Of a stretch of 64,000 nucleotides of DNA, positions 11,984 to 24,700 are shown one piece after another (position 1 is the stretch's first letter; each line of letters starts with the position of its first letter). The position numbers and the translations under genes were made by a program. The stretch covers positions 4,663,448-4,727,447 of the forward strand of contig JANVCC010000073.1 of assembly GCA_025345505.1 (NCBI GenBank), given 5' to 3'. The notes below the pieces were generated by a model. It saw only the letters and a program-made list of their open reading frames with translations. It ran no database searches and was not told where the DNA came from. This stretch comes from Todiramphus chloris collaris. Taxonomy: Eukaryota > Chordata > Aves > Coraciiformes > Alcedinidae.

Positions 11984-14900
11984 GGACAAACAAACCAAGC
12001 CCCTGAGGTGCAGGTGTTCCTCACAGTCCTGCCAGGTCATGGTGAATCTGCTGTACCTGTCACCTGGGAAGCCCAAACACTTTCTCAGTCAGTGAAATAG
12101 AACTGCTCTGAAATGAAGAAGCACAGTGTTTTCTTGGCTTTCTTTTATCTCATTTTATTCCAGATGAGTTTTGTTTATCTATAGATTTTTATAGTCTGCA
12201 TGAAGTGAGGAAACTCAGGAGTTTAGAAGTGTTGCTTGTTCTGTCACCTTCCTTTTTTTTAATAGAGATCTCTGAGTTCTTATTTATCCCCTAGCAAAAA
12301 CATGACTGTCTTCTCATCACATATTTGATGCTACAAAGGAAATTTGGTGTTAACTGAAGTCATCATAATGCACACTGAAGGATACAAGTAATAGGTGAAA
12401 TGTATGTTGTGTGTGCTTAGCATTCAGCAGAGAAGGAACCAGGTTTTCTTAGTTGCTCTAATTGCATACAAGTTTAATCATGCCTTTGATACCCCCTGAA
12501 CAATAGCAGTGAATAACTGCTGTCCTTTTTTTCCAATGGACTCTATAGTTGGCAGAGTTTTAGTATTACAGCCTTCATACTGAAGGGAAATCAATATCTG
12601 AAGAGAAAGTGCTGAGTATATTCTGTTGAGGCCATCCCTGGCTTTGATCAAAGATGATCCCCAAGTATTAGGAAAACCTACTATTAAAAATAAGGTTTCT
12701 TCTCTATAATTAAGCTTTTCATTTTCCTTGCCTTACTAGGTAAAAGACTTTTTTTTTTCCCCTCTGTCACAGAAGTCTGAACTTCCTGTAATTATCTAAC
12801 AGTGGGAATTGTCTCCAGCAAGAGATCAGGAAATATCCGGGGACACCTAGTTAGTCCCTTAGCCATGGGTAGTTTGTGAGGAGGAAATAACATGCTGATT
12901 TGCAGTTATAATTGAGGAAAATAGCTCAAGAGGCTTCTGACAGTACAGAAAACAGGAGGATCAGAGCTGGGTAACTAATTGGCTGATGATTCATGATTAC
13001 TTTCATTTAATTTTGCTGTCACTTAGGAAGCAAGGTTAAGAATAGATTGGCTTTGTAGCCACTTCTTAGCTTACTTTTGCCTGGATTTTGGGGGTAGTAG
13101 GTAAGCATGGCATTGTGGTTGGTTTTTTTTTGTTTATTTCCATCCATGATTGTGTTATTTGTGTCTGAAAAGCAAAATTTCTCAATGTTGCACTTAACAC
13201 ATTCATCGCGGAGCTATAGATGATGATTAAAACCTTCACACACACTTATTTTTTTTCCCAAAGATAAAATGTACCCTACCATTAAGTTAATAACACTTTC
13301 CTTGTGTTACCTTACAACACTCTACAATAGTCAGTATTAAATAAAAGGGATTTCCAGAAAAAAGCCATAAATCACAGCTCAGTAAGTTAGTCAAGGGGAA
13401 GGTTGTACGGCTCACCCTTGAGCAGTACCCAGTGGCAGTAATGCAAATGTGGAGACTTCAAAGTGCTGGTGAAGCTACTCAAAAGGCAGCCCAAGGACAA
13501 TCCTCCCTCTGAAAGCCCAGTTGACAGCTCTGTCCCATCGCCTCTTCAGCAGAGGGTTTTTATTTGCACTAAAGCCTGAGAAGTGCCCCAGGCGAGGCTA
13601 TCTGCCCCGTGCAACAGCGACCCTGTGCCCATTTGTGCCCGTGCACGATTGATCGCCTGCTGCTCTCTTGGCTCACTCCCACTTTCCACACAGTGGGTTG
13701 GTTCAGTCCCCATGGCAGAGGAGTGCTGAGTAAAGACAGGCTAAGTGTTTGCAGGTTTCTGTTTCTCTCGTGAGGGTGGTGGGCTCTGCTGAACCCAAGT
13801 ACCCGTGTCTTCAGCATCAGCAGTAGTGCTGTTTGGAGACTGAAATCCTTCTGGCCCCAGCCTGGCACCCCACGGGTACCTCTTCAGCCAGGCATTTCCA
13901 TATCCATAGCTAAATCTGTGACTGGAGCCTATCTTAGATACCACCCCTTTCAAAACTGTGTATTACTCACTGAGGAAAAGATGTGTTGTCATTCTTAAGC
14001 GCACAACAGCTGGAAGTGTCGCAGTCTCGTTCATTTAACAGTTTTTCTTCCCAAAATTGGCCCCGTCCTTGGGGAGAACGAATTGCTCCAGCTATTTTGA
14101 CGATTCTATATTCGAGGTTTCCGTGATTCTATTTCCATTAGACAAACCAGCACTGTCACAATAATGGTTTCGACAGGGGAATGACACGTATCAGAACAGC
14201 CAAGCCATCCTGTCTCTTCTTACTGTTCAAGTCTGCATTGCCAAGTGAATACACAGATGTCAAGCAGTCCGCTCCTCCCTGGGAACGCTGACCAAGCAGA
14301 TGAGCAGAAGGGCTGATTATACATTATATTCGATAAGTATCTCTGTGGTGCAATGTCTTCACGTTCAAAGAAAACCACTTGCAAACAAATGGAAAAGCAA
14401 AGGAAGTCTCTCGAAAAGCACAATGTTGTTTTTAATTCCCCCATGGATACAGCGCGTGCTGCCTCCTTGGAGGGAGTGGGGCTCCCTGGAGCTGTTTGCT
14501 GACGTTCAGGGTAGGCAGGAGGCTGCTAAATTGGCAGAGCCCTGTATTTTATACGCCTGGCAGGTAAAATTCAATGTCTGTTCTGTGCAGCAACACAAAT
14601 CACTCTCATGCACGGGCAGTTGCTCTTAAATTTCAAGAGCACTCCCAAGTTGTGTTGTGTTAGTGGACAGAACGAAGAGCATGCGCGTATTTTTGTGGGG
14701 AGTAGAAAAGGCTTTTTATTTTTCACCATGAGTGTTTAGCTCATGTGTAGAAAAGGTTTCAGCTTGGACTGAGCAGGCTTTCCACACACATCTCAATGCC
14801 CTTTTCGTGGGAGCTCACGCAAGCGGTGTGTGCCCTTCCCGGGGGGGGCAGCCTAGACTGGCAGTGGGCAGATGAAATAAATGTGTTGTGTGCACGTAGC

Positions 14901-15550
14901 AAAAGCAGGAATGAAAGAAAAAAGCCACTAGTTTGAGCTTGATATAGTCGAAAACCTGTTTTGATTTGACAATGTAAGGTTTTTTTGTAACAAATACCAT
15001 TGTTGCTTATAGCTCATGCAATTTTCATTGACTTGCTCTATACACTATATAATAAAAGTTAAGGGGTAGAACAAAAACAAGTTGCAGTTTGGAGCAAGTT
15101 AATGGTATTTCATTAACAAACTGTAAATAGTAACAGCATAAGCTAGATGTGGAACTGCTTTCACAGGCCATAAATGCTTAATGTTTATTACCAATAAAAG
15201 TCAAAGGAGCATTTAGCAAAGCAGTTTACCAAACAAACATTAAATACTTTAATGCATTAGATTCAGTGGACAGAATCAGGTTATTTAATTAACAATGAGT
15301 AATCCGTTAGGGCTTTATTCACCACAAATGATCTGCAGCTTCACACATTAAAAGAGCTGAGGAAAGCTGTGTAGCGGTGGAAGAACAACTTGGAGGTGCC
15401 AGATGTAGAAAGCCCCAGTGGGTGAAGAGGTAACATTTGCTGTTTCCAGACTGATACACCTTGGTCTTTGCATGTGCAGGTCAAGATTTCTTGGTTTTCT
15501 GACAGTGTAAGGATTCCAGATAAATCATTGCAATTTTATACACTACTTAC
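11984..15550. other. Noncoding DNA with some CNE-like stretches
   Basis: No exon or RNA gene is recognised. The stretch from about 15000 to 15340 is AT-rich but complex, with homeodomain-like TAAT cores (for example ttatttaattaacaatgag), the composition often seen in vertebrate conserved noncoding elements. The region 13500-13960 is more GC-rich but shows no supported gene. Confidence 0.45.
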
Positions 15551-15678
15551 CTCAGTGATGTTCTCGGTCATGTTCTTCCGCTGCATGGCAGTCAGGCCAT
15601 CTTTCACAAAAAAGCCATGCAGCAAATGACTAACGAGAACATCACATTTAAGATGTAAAGCTGACAGAATGTTCCCAG
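15551..15678 (-). other. Candidate exon (128 nt), unrecognised
   Basis: On the minus strand this segment is bounded by a pyrimidine-rich acceptor (tgtcactgtttctag, AG at 15679-15680) and a near-perfect donor (ctgag then gtaagtag, GT at 15549-15550). One frame is open throughout and ends in a complete GAG codon at the donor. The 3' half uses mostly G or C at third codon positions and reads DGLTAMQRKNMTENITE, a sequence with an N-glycosylation-type NIT motif. The local DNA is AT-rich, so this codon bias stands out. I do not recognise the protein. No partner exon was identified nearby, and the same bases form a hairpin, so a noncoding transcript or a chance match remains possible. Confidence 0.3.
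15555..15645. repeat. Imperfect inverted repeat / hairpin
   Basis: Arms 15555-15589 and 15614-15645 pair as 12 bp (gtgatgttctcg with cgagaacatcac), then 5 bp (gtcat with atgac), then 10 bp (gctgcatggc with gccatgcagc), around a 24-nt loop. The 8 x 2 internal loop is large for a typical microRNA precursor. The two arms read in opposite directions give similar peptides (AMQRKNMTENIT on minus, AMQQMTNENIT on plus), which points to an inverted duplication. Alternatives are a short palindromic transposon remnant or a young microRNA-like hairpin. Confidence 0.85.
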
Positions 15679-18600
15679 CTAGAAACAGTGACATAAAATG
15701 AACATTTAGGATGAAGCTGTGATGCCCTCAGAGTCAAAGTTGACAGTCTCTTTGGATTTGGTGACCTTGTATTTGAATTATAGCAAATGTAAGAAACTGT
15801 AGGAAAAAATTACCTTTGCTCACTGTTACCATGACAAAAATGATGCTGTTTGAGATTTTTGCATGTCCCAAGTGGTCAGAAAGATGGGGTTTTCATCAAA
15901 GCTTCTCAAGGAAAGCATTTCCCAAGAGGATGCATATGCAGGATCTCAGGCACCTTCCTTTGTCATGAATTCTTCCCTGAAAATGCCACCTTCTCTTCAT
16001 GATGGAAACTTTCTGTCTTAGACTGGGCATCCAACCTACAGACAGATGATTTTAGGTAAACCCCAACAGGTTGTTGAGGAAGACTCTGATTTGGAGACTT
16101 TATAGGTATCTGCTTATTGTTTCTGGAGAAGGAAAACTCATTTATATGTCTTAAGGTTTTGCAGGGTTGAAAACCTGGAGGTTCTATGTGGGTTGTATCA
16201 AAATCAAACTGAAAGCTTGGAACTGTGGAACAATTCCAGGAGAAGATAAGGCTGGTCATGTGTTTTGAAGTTTTACAGGTGAAAGAAGTTAGGATTGTGA
16301 CTGATTAAACAAGTCAGTCTCAAGAGCAGGATACATACAGTTTGGTATGAACTTCAGAACGTCAGAGTTTGTAGTCTTATTTCAGTCTTCCATTCGATAG
16401 CAGTTTATGATCATAATCGTGTGGCTAATGTTGTGTAATTCAATTACTGCACTGCTGTGAACATTAACAATTATGTAGCAGATCTGAAACACGGTGGGAC
16501 AAACGGGCAGCATTCATATTTCAGTTAGTTACAGCCTATTCCATAATTACCACAGATAGGTTACCGTTTAATCCCCAGCAACATAAGGAGTGACTTACAA
16601 CAATAATTAGGTGGCTAATACTGCCTCCTGAAATGACTAAACCATACAAAATGAAAACTCTGGCAAGGTTAGAGAGGACCTAGCCTGGGGAGCATGTGCT
16701 GTTTCTTCAAAAGTTTAGCAGTTGTTGGAAACTGTAGATTTGTGTTGCTTTCCATTTCAGAGCTTCAGTTTTGCTCAAAATAGTTATTAAAACCTCTTGA
16801 AATATTTGAATTTTTAATTTTTTTTTAATCTTCACCATAGTATGTGTTTTCTCCTTAAAATAGCAATGATTTAAAATTTCCACTATGGCTTTTGTTGACG
16901 TTAAATCATAACATTGTTTCACTAACTTGGCATCCAACTCGTGACCCTCATGCGCTGCTTTGGTCACTGACCATCGCTTTTGGCCCATGATGGAAAGAGC
17001 AGTGATTTGAGGTAGGTTGCCCCCTGCTTTGTGCATATACTGTGATGTAATGTTGGCCTTAACAAGTTGCCACCTTCAGAAATGCCCATTCTTTTAATCG
17101 CATCTCACTCAATGTCAGAGTAAATTGCATGATTGATGGTCTAGCCTGTTTATCATACATTCCCTTTTTTAAAATCAATACTTCAGAATAAAATAGCCTT
17201 ACAATAATTTATTTTCTCAATGTAGGTAAAAAAATATTGCTTAATGTTTCACTTGAAGAATTAACTCTTTGAAGATTACCTCAAAGGTAAAATTGATGGA
17301 AGTGATGACAGGCTTGGCTGGCTCAGCACTCCTCATACTGGCTGTGCTCACGCGAGGAACAGGGCGAAAGTCAAACTGTTAACTCCTGCTGAGAAGTGTC
17401 CAAAAACGTACGGTGTTCCAACAGCATGGGTGGTGAGTTACTGGAGAGTCCATGGAAAGTGGTTGTTTCACTTTGTTCTCCGACCTGTAGTGATTTGAGT
17501 TATGGAAGTGTGTTTTCCTTATCCCAGAGGGAAGAGCTAAAGTGTACTTAATTAGAGGAAAAAACTATTTCAGTTCAAATTGCAGTGTGCCTAAAAAGAT
17601 TGCAAGTAAGACTTGAATTTATATTTGGACATGTGTTATATCCGTTCTCCGATACTGAAAGGTCAGAGGTACCTCAGGACCACTGTAGGTCTCTTATCAA
17701 AAATATCAGCCCTGCCAATCACCTGCACTTCTGGTATTCATATTTCTGGTGGAGCTTTCTCTCTGAGAATATGTTTCCTTTCAAGTTTACATAAACGTAC
17801 GGTCGCAGGTAACATTTCATTGGAGCAGCTGGATTCACTAATGACTCGCTCGTGTTCTGCCCTTGGACTTGTGCAGAGCACCAGTGTGGTGGTTATGGTG
17901 ACAGCGCTCACTTCCATCAGTGCAGATGGCTCTGGGGAAAGATTCATTCGTTCTCCTGCATTTTTTCTGGTTTTAATACAAAATCGAATCCATCTGCTGA
18001 TGACATGTTGCAATGGCCTCATTTTAAGGAAGGTATTATTTCATTAGGACTCATTATGGTATTTATTTTTTAATTTCCATCTGAATGATGTAAATTGAAA
18101 ATACTCTTATGTAATTCACTGCCAGTCACAAGATAGATCCTGAGTGATTAAAGAATATTTAAGTGCAAAGGTAACAGCTGAAAACACCAGCTCCTTTTCA
18201 GAACCAGTGTGAAAGCACTGGCGTGTACGGGGAGCAATACCCCCCCTTATGCATACATGTCCTCAGGTTCTTATATTTTTCTTTACCATGGAGTCCTCAG
18301 TTGTAACTTTGGTAAATTGTCCCTCCAGTATCATTTGGACAATCCAAATTGTTGTTCAAGGATGCTTCAAAGTCAGACCAGAACTCATTGCTGTGCTGAA
18401 AGAACCAGAACCACTCCTCTGACCAAGGTTTGCTCGTTGCTCATTCTGCCTGACCTGTGTCACAGGGTCCTCTGGTACTGTCAGTAACAGGTATCAAATA
18501 GTTGGATTGGAGTTCTGGCCTGCAGGTCTGTTGTGCCATGCAATAATTAATGGTTGCAGTGAGTCACCAGGGAGCTTCCTGGATACAAGACTTCATTTTT

Positions 18601-21073
18601 TTTGGAGGTGTGTGTATGGAATTTGTCTTAAACAGTCAAGTGACACCAGCTTATCCGGTATCTAACCGTGTTCCCTGTGGAAATGTTTGTACACTGTAGG
18701 CACAAACCTTTAGAGCTATTCAAGTGTCATGTTCCTGTTGGCTTCTTCAGGCTCATTGGTACCGTACACAGTGGTTCACCATCCTCTGAGAGTCTAGGTC
18801 ATAGGTTTTGGGAGAAACATGAAAGACATAGTATCCTCGAAGCTTGTCTTCTCTGAACTTAAGTCTATAGACACATTGTAGGGATGGTTCACCTATATAC
18901 TCATGTTCCTACACATTTTAACTATAGATCTGTGTGTTCATACAGAACTCTTTAACTCACCGCAGCAGCACGGTAACTTACTAGATGAGATTTGTGAAAA
19001 CTGTTTCTCTCATTGATACACGATTAGAATGTTGTAGTCACCTAAATTGCAAATGGTAAGGAGTTTTGTTTAAGCTGTGATTTCTTTTCCAGAAAGAACT
19101 ATGGTTTTTTGAGGTCTTTACCTTCTCTTTCTTGACATTTAACAAGTGACTGGCAGTTCACGGCCCGAGCCAATCTGAGCCAATATTAAAAAGAGAACTT
19201 TTATTGAGCAAAGACCGTGAGACCAATGTTGAGAGCCTGGATAACTTTTTATGAACTTTTTTCAAGCGCAGGTTTTAATCTTGTACGGACATTTGACTGT
19301 CTCAAAAATTCACCTCTAGTATTGCCAGGCTTCTCACCTGACAAGCAGGTTCTTCAACATCTTCCAAGATCAGAACCTCCCCTTCCTTTGGCTTTATTTT
19401 TCTAAATAATATTTTTTCAAAGTTTCAAGTGTTAAAAGCATTTAGTGTGCACAATTCCCCTTAAGATATTACGACGATGACAGCACATTCATCTGCCATA
19501 CTGAACAGTGGTGTTAGGTGTTCAAGCACATCCGCATCTGCCCCAGCACTGGAATTTTCATGCTGATAAGAATTGCGTCCTAATGAAACCACTCATTTTG
19601 CCTGTATTTTTACAGATAGCCCAGATGAAAAAAATCTAACCTCTAACTACTATTTTTAAGGTTAGAATGCTGTCGTTCACTAAATCGACTCAATATTGTT
19701 AACTGTGATCACATAATAATTTATTGAAAGCTTAGTTTAGGTTCTTCAATAATATTCTGCTGCTTTCATCAGGGATGTCTTTATTTGTCTGTTTTCATGG
19801 AAAAAATGAAAATGGTCTTTATTTGTGAATGCTCAAGCTTTCTGTTTGATTTGCATGCTAAATCTCAGATCAGCACACATAAACCTCTTTCTTAGAAAAC
19901 ACGAGATATGCCAAAACAGATATGCAAAACCTAGAATGAATTTTTAGACTCTCTGAAATCTCAGCCTTGTTATTATAACTTGCAAAGTGTAGTTAAATAC
20001 TTATGTCTGTCACCATACCAGAATCATCAAAGTTTGACATGCAATCAGCATTATATTGTTAAAAGCTTATCCCATGTGCTAGGAAGAATCATTTTACTAT
20101 TCTTTGTCAGGCCCCGTGTGATTAAAAGTTGGATGCACACGCATTGTTCCATCGGCAATGTGTGTGGTGCCTTCTGAGCAACAGATTAAAGAATCTCTGT
20201 GTTTTAAATACTTTTCTTTTTCTTGACAATGTGAATCACATAATCCCCTCTTATCCATTTTAATAAGCTGTGCTTTATGCTGATCTAGTGACTGAACATT
20301 TGATAAGGATTATAAAAATGTGTTACATTTATATTAAATCACCAACATCGCACTTGGAATCAAACTTCAATAAAGTATACGGAGGCAGATGTATTTCCTC
20401 TCCTTGGCCAGTTTTGAAAGCACTGATCCTGCATCTAAGACCATTGTACTGTAGCTCCCCATTATGACAGAGCTTGTTATGATTGTGCCCATTATGACTT
20501 CTTCCCTGGCTCCAAATGTTTGGCTCCTTAGTTGTGGTGGGAGGACAAGAGAGTATTTGCATGCAGCCGGGTTGCTGTTTGCAGTAGGATTGTCTTTTGC
20601 AGGTAGCACTGATGATGAGCCCAAAGCAGAATGGGCACATCCTTCTCCCTCTTCATCTTTTCAGTTCAAGTGCCTTCAGGTTACAAAAATCTGTCTGCGA
20701 GTTTCCTAGTCTCGATGCTTTGAAAAACCGTGGTAGTCTTGCTTTTCCTTCCTTCAGTGCTGGGTGCAGATGGATGTTCAGAGGGGAGTGGAGATAGACA
20801 GCGTCGTGAGGTTGGATCCAGGAACTTGTTCTGCAGAAAAGTGAAATCATGTAAAACCAGAGCTGTGCAGACTCCTTCAGTTTTATTGAATGTCTGCCAT
20901 GCTTTACATGTGGCTATAATCTATTATTGAAACTATCAACAAACTTGGAGCAACTTTGATTTGACTGTTCCTCACAGCCTTGCTCCCCTCCGCCTTTCTG
21001 CCAGTGCCTGGAGGGAGCCGGTCGGGCACCAGCTGCCTCAGGGACTCTGCGGGTGAGGAGAACGTTAAACACT
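15679..21073. other. Noncoding DNA, some CNE-like stretches
   Basis: No gene is supported. Two minus-strand open frames, 15963-16259 (98 codons) and 16707-17036 (109 codons), have protein-like composition but no recognised domain. The segment about 16390-16620 is AT-rich, complex and rich in ATTA/TAAT cores. At 17585-18047 several frames are open on both strands, which suggests locally low stop density rather than coding. Confidence 0.45.
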
Positions 21074-21093
21074 GATCTGTTGTTCAACAGATC
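21074..21093. repeat. Short perfect palindromic hairpin
   Basis: Two 9-bp arms, gatctgttg and caacagatc, flank a 2-base spacer. It is a perfect inverted repeat of 20 bases. It could be a chance palindrome or a binding site for a dimeric factor; nothing nearby decides this. Confidence 0.85.
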
Positions 21094-21730
21094 TGACAAG
21101 AAAATCACCTTGAAAAGGAGCTGCATCAGCATCGCTTTCAGCTGTCCTGGAGGCATCCTCTTCTCAGGTCTGCCTTGGCTCCCTCTGAAGCAGCGGTGCG
21201 CACGCAGACCCTGCTGCACCGAAACTGGAAGTGTAGCTCTGGGCTGAATCTCACTGAGGTTTCAGGCTCCAGTGAAAATGTCTTCTCAATCATAAGGAAT
21301 ATATTTATCATGTGTAAAGTGGTATCATTTCTGTGTTGTCTCAGTACTTTTCCTCTCAGACCATAGACATGTGCTGCATGGCTCTGGTTCTCACACTGGG
21401 CGGGTGTTTTGGGACTGGGCAACTCTCCAGAGGCTCCTTCCCAAACTGCGTCCAAACCCTTTTGTCTGTACCAAATGTATTGTGTGTACATCCTGATATT
21501 TAGGGGCGTCTGACATGACTCTCAGCTCCTGTAGGGTTATGACAGTATATATTACTCCAGTCTCACTAGAAAATCTCATTGTAATTGCCTGGGATGAACT
21601 CAGACGTTACAGGAACCTTTCTGCCATAGCCAGATGCTTTGCTTACCTCTGTTCCTCCCCCCAGGGGGTCTGGAGTATTCCCCGTGAGCTCAGATTTCTC
21701 TGAGGTTCACTGGTTTTGGGAGGGTGACGG
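21094..21730. other. Noncoding DNA, no gene recognised
   Basis: Overlapping short open frames occur on both strands, none with a recognisable domain. Confidence 0.5.
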
Positions 21731-21790
21731 TGGGAGTTTTTGTGTTTGTTTTGGTTTGGGTTTTTTTTGTTTTATTTTGGTGGATGTTTT
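21731..21790. repeat. G/T-rich low-complexity tract
   Basis: The plus strand is almost only G and T, with ttggtttggg-like units and an 8-base T run. It belongs to the same class as the tracts near 39400 and 55370. Confidence 0.8.
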
Positions 21791-24700
21791 GCATTGCTGC
21801 TCTTCCAGTAGAGAATTAAAAATGAAGCCTGAAGAATCTACAAATGTCTTTTAAGTGAATCCGTACACTCTGGGAAAGTAACTCACACATGGAGAGCCCA
21901 AATAAACCATTGATTTCAGTGACAGCAATCCCATTAAACCAGAAGATGGCTTAAGAGGGTGCTATAATGACACCCTACATGCAAATAAATTATAAATAGA
22001 ATAGCTATAAAGAAATGTGTCAACAATACTTTTAACATTAAATAACCCCAAGTTGGCATAAATAAAGACAGTCTGGTTCTGTATTTTCCTGTTCATGTCT
22101 GTAGCCTTTGCTCGAGTACATGGGCCAGTTTGAATCAGCCAAGCAGTGCAAGTCATCACCGTGTGTGAGGACAGGGTTTGGGGTGAGATTCTGAGTCTAT
22201 TTAAAGTATTTATATCACAAATGACTGTGTGGAACCAACATTTATAGCGAAGACCTATGTGAGCTGTAACTAATAATGAATAAATCACCCAGATAACCCT
22301 TGCTAGTCAGTCAAAAATAATGATTATTAGGTCTCCTTAATTTGTATGTGATTGCTTAGTAAGACTGAGCATTTAATTCTGTTAAAGAGATAAAGCTGTT
22401 ACAGGAATATAGGACCCAAAGGATATGTATTAAAAGATGTTTCTACTGTAATGTAGTAAGCAAAAACCACTGCATTCCAAGCAGCCATGTCTCAGGCTGT
22501 AATGCCTCTGGGGGAATTGCTGCCTCCCTCTCACCTTGGTGGTTATAAACTGTGATGCTGTAGTCTCTTAGGTCCCAAATCAGTACAAAAAACCCCTCAT
22601 CACCTTCCATATTGTGCAGGATGCAAAGAGAAAATCCAGAGCTGAGCTCTCCTTCAGTGCCAGAGAGAGCTGGAAACTGGATTTTACACGCATGCTGTCT
22701 TGGTGCGGGGGAAGTCTTTGGGCTCTGCCTGACACCCAGGCAAAGTATCGGGGTCAACCTTTTGTGGGAAAATCTGAGGGTGTCCACATACTCCTTCTGA
22801 TACTAATCAGCAAGGTGATTGTCATCTTGCTAGAGAAAGAGCACTGAAACTGCAAGCTGATGGAGAACTGTCCCTTCCAAATCAAGACTCCTTGCCCAGG
22901 AGCGTGTGCTGTGAACTGTGCTTCCCAGCTTTGGGCACTGTAAAGGCAGCTGGTCTGGGCTTCTGTTCTACAATGAAAACCCCTCCTGGGCTTTAGTGAT
23001 GACATATTTCCCAGTTTCATAGTGGGAGTGTCCTGAAAGTTGGACCATATCACTGCGGTTTTGTTATTTACCTGTTTTTATGTGTTTCTTGCCTAATACT
23101 AACAGTATTTTCTTTATCTTGGGGAACGTGCAGTTGGATTTAAGGTTACTAACAGTGCATGTCTGACAGAAAAGATGGCATTATTAACATTTGAAAGCAC
23201 TGCTGAGTACTTAAGAGTTTTTATTATGAATTACACTCTGCATACAGCTCACCTGACTGTCCAGTATAACGAACCGGTGCTGCCAGCACTCCTCTGCAAT
23301 GCCTTCACCCACTGCCAAATTCAAACCATTGAAAATTTGCTCTGAGCCTTAAAAGTTATGAGTTTGGCTTGAAAATAAGATTTCTTTAGTTGGTTTTGGT
23401 TTTTTTAATATTACATTCTTCCCTTTCTGTGCAAATAATACATAGCTGTGTACGTATGGATTGTTGGGGTGCATGCACATGAGTGTTTAAATGTATGAGC
23501 ATGACTACAGAGAAATAGTCTTAGTTGGTACAAACATCAAGTACACAGCTAAAAATATAAGAACATCAGTGGTACAATTAACAAAGCAATAATCTTGTGA
23601 AGGACATCCTGATTACACTGATTCTCTCCATGAATAGGGCTTTTCTTTCTTTGCTGCTACAAGAGTTGTCTGCAATCTCTTGCTGAACTTTACAATGTGG
23701 CTGAGGGTTTTGTTTTTTCCTGGAATGACTAATAAAAGACATCCTTGAAGTTCGTGGGAGAACAAACGAAAAGCCAACCAAACCAAATGGGGTTGTTGCT
23801 ACCTGGGAAGTCATTTTGCGATGGATAAAAGGTCAGAGCAGCTTTTTCTCAGTAGATTTTCCTGTTGGGAATATTTATCATCTATAAAGTGCTGTATCTG
23901 CGACCTTTGTGAGTATTTTATCAATAACAAAGACCTGAAGAATTCTACCATTTTTGAAAAACCACTCATCTATATTTAAACAGAACAGAGGAGAAAATTC
24001 TTTGTGCTGAGAGGTTTGGAGGGAAGTTGCCTACAATAAATCCTGTTCCTTACAGCCGTTAAAAACTTGCTGCATTTGGCTGATGAAGCAACAGGGTGGA
24101 TATCGTCTGCACGGTTTAAGCAGAAGTAATTAGTTCAGTTGCATTCAGGTTTCTGTTCCCTTTCTTAGGAATATTTGTCAGTTGTGAGCAGAAGTGATGG
24201 CAATACTCCACAGCTTACGATGGGGGGCAGGACACTGTTGTGTCAGTGCTGTAACGTAGGCAAGAGTGTGGGTTTGGCTCCGACAAGGTTCTGCCCAAAC
24301 TTGGTGTCACCATGAGGTTGTCCCGCATCCACAGTCCTCCCTTGGTCTCTAGAAAAAGTGAAGGAGGCATAACACAGACTGGATTCAGGCCAAAGACTGC
24401 TTCCATTGCTGTGCATTTTTGCAGTGGATCACTTCCGCAGAAGGGCATGTGATTATTCTAGTTGTGTTTTGTTCTGAATTCAGTGCAGTTTGTTCAGCTG
24501 ATGGACACATTTGCCATGTTCTCTGCTCTCCCTGAGAGCATCAAGGCATTTGAATTGGGATGGAAAGCCTGAGTGTTTTCAAACATAGTTAAGTACCTGC
24601 ATTGCACACTAGAACTTAATTTTGCCAGGGAAATTTGCTGAGGATCTGGAGGAGTCTTCAGGAGATCTAGAATATTTTAAAAGCATCTTAGCCTGCTTGA

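Noticed and set aside
14101-14134. Two gattctat strings resembling a CR1 tail
   Set aside because: Only the octamer-like words match; no upstream CR1 3' sequence is recognisable, so chance is as likely.
15555-15645. Known microRNA
   Set aside because: The hairpin has a large 8 x 2 internal loop and neither arm matches a microRNA I recognise, so no microRNA name is assigned.
17613-18047. 144-codon plus-strand open frame
   Set aside because: Other frames on both strands are open over the same bases, so this reflects low stop density; no domain is recognised.
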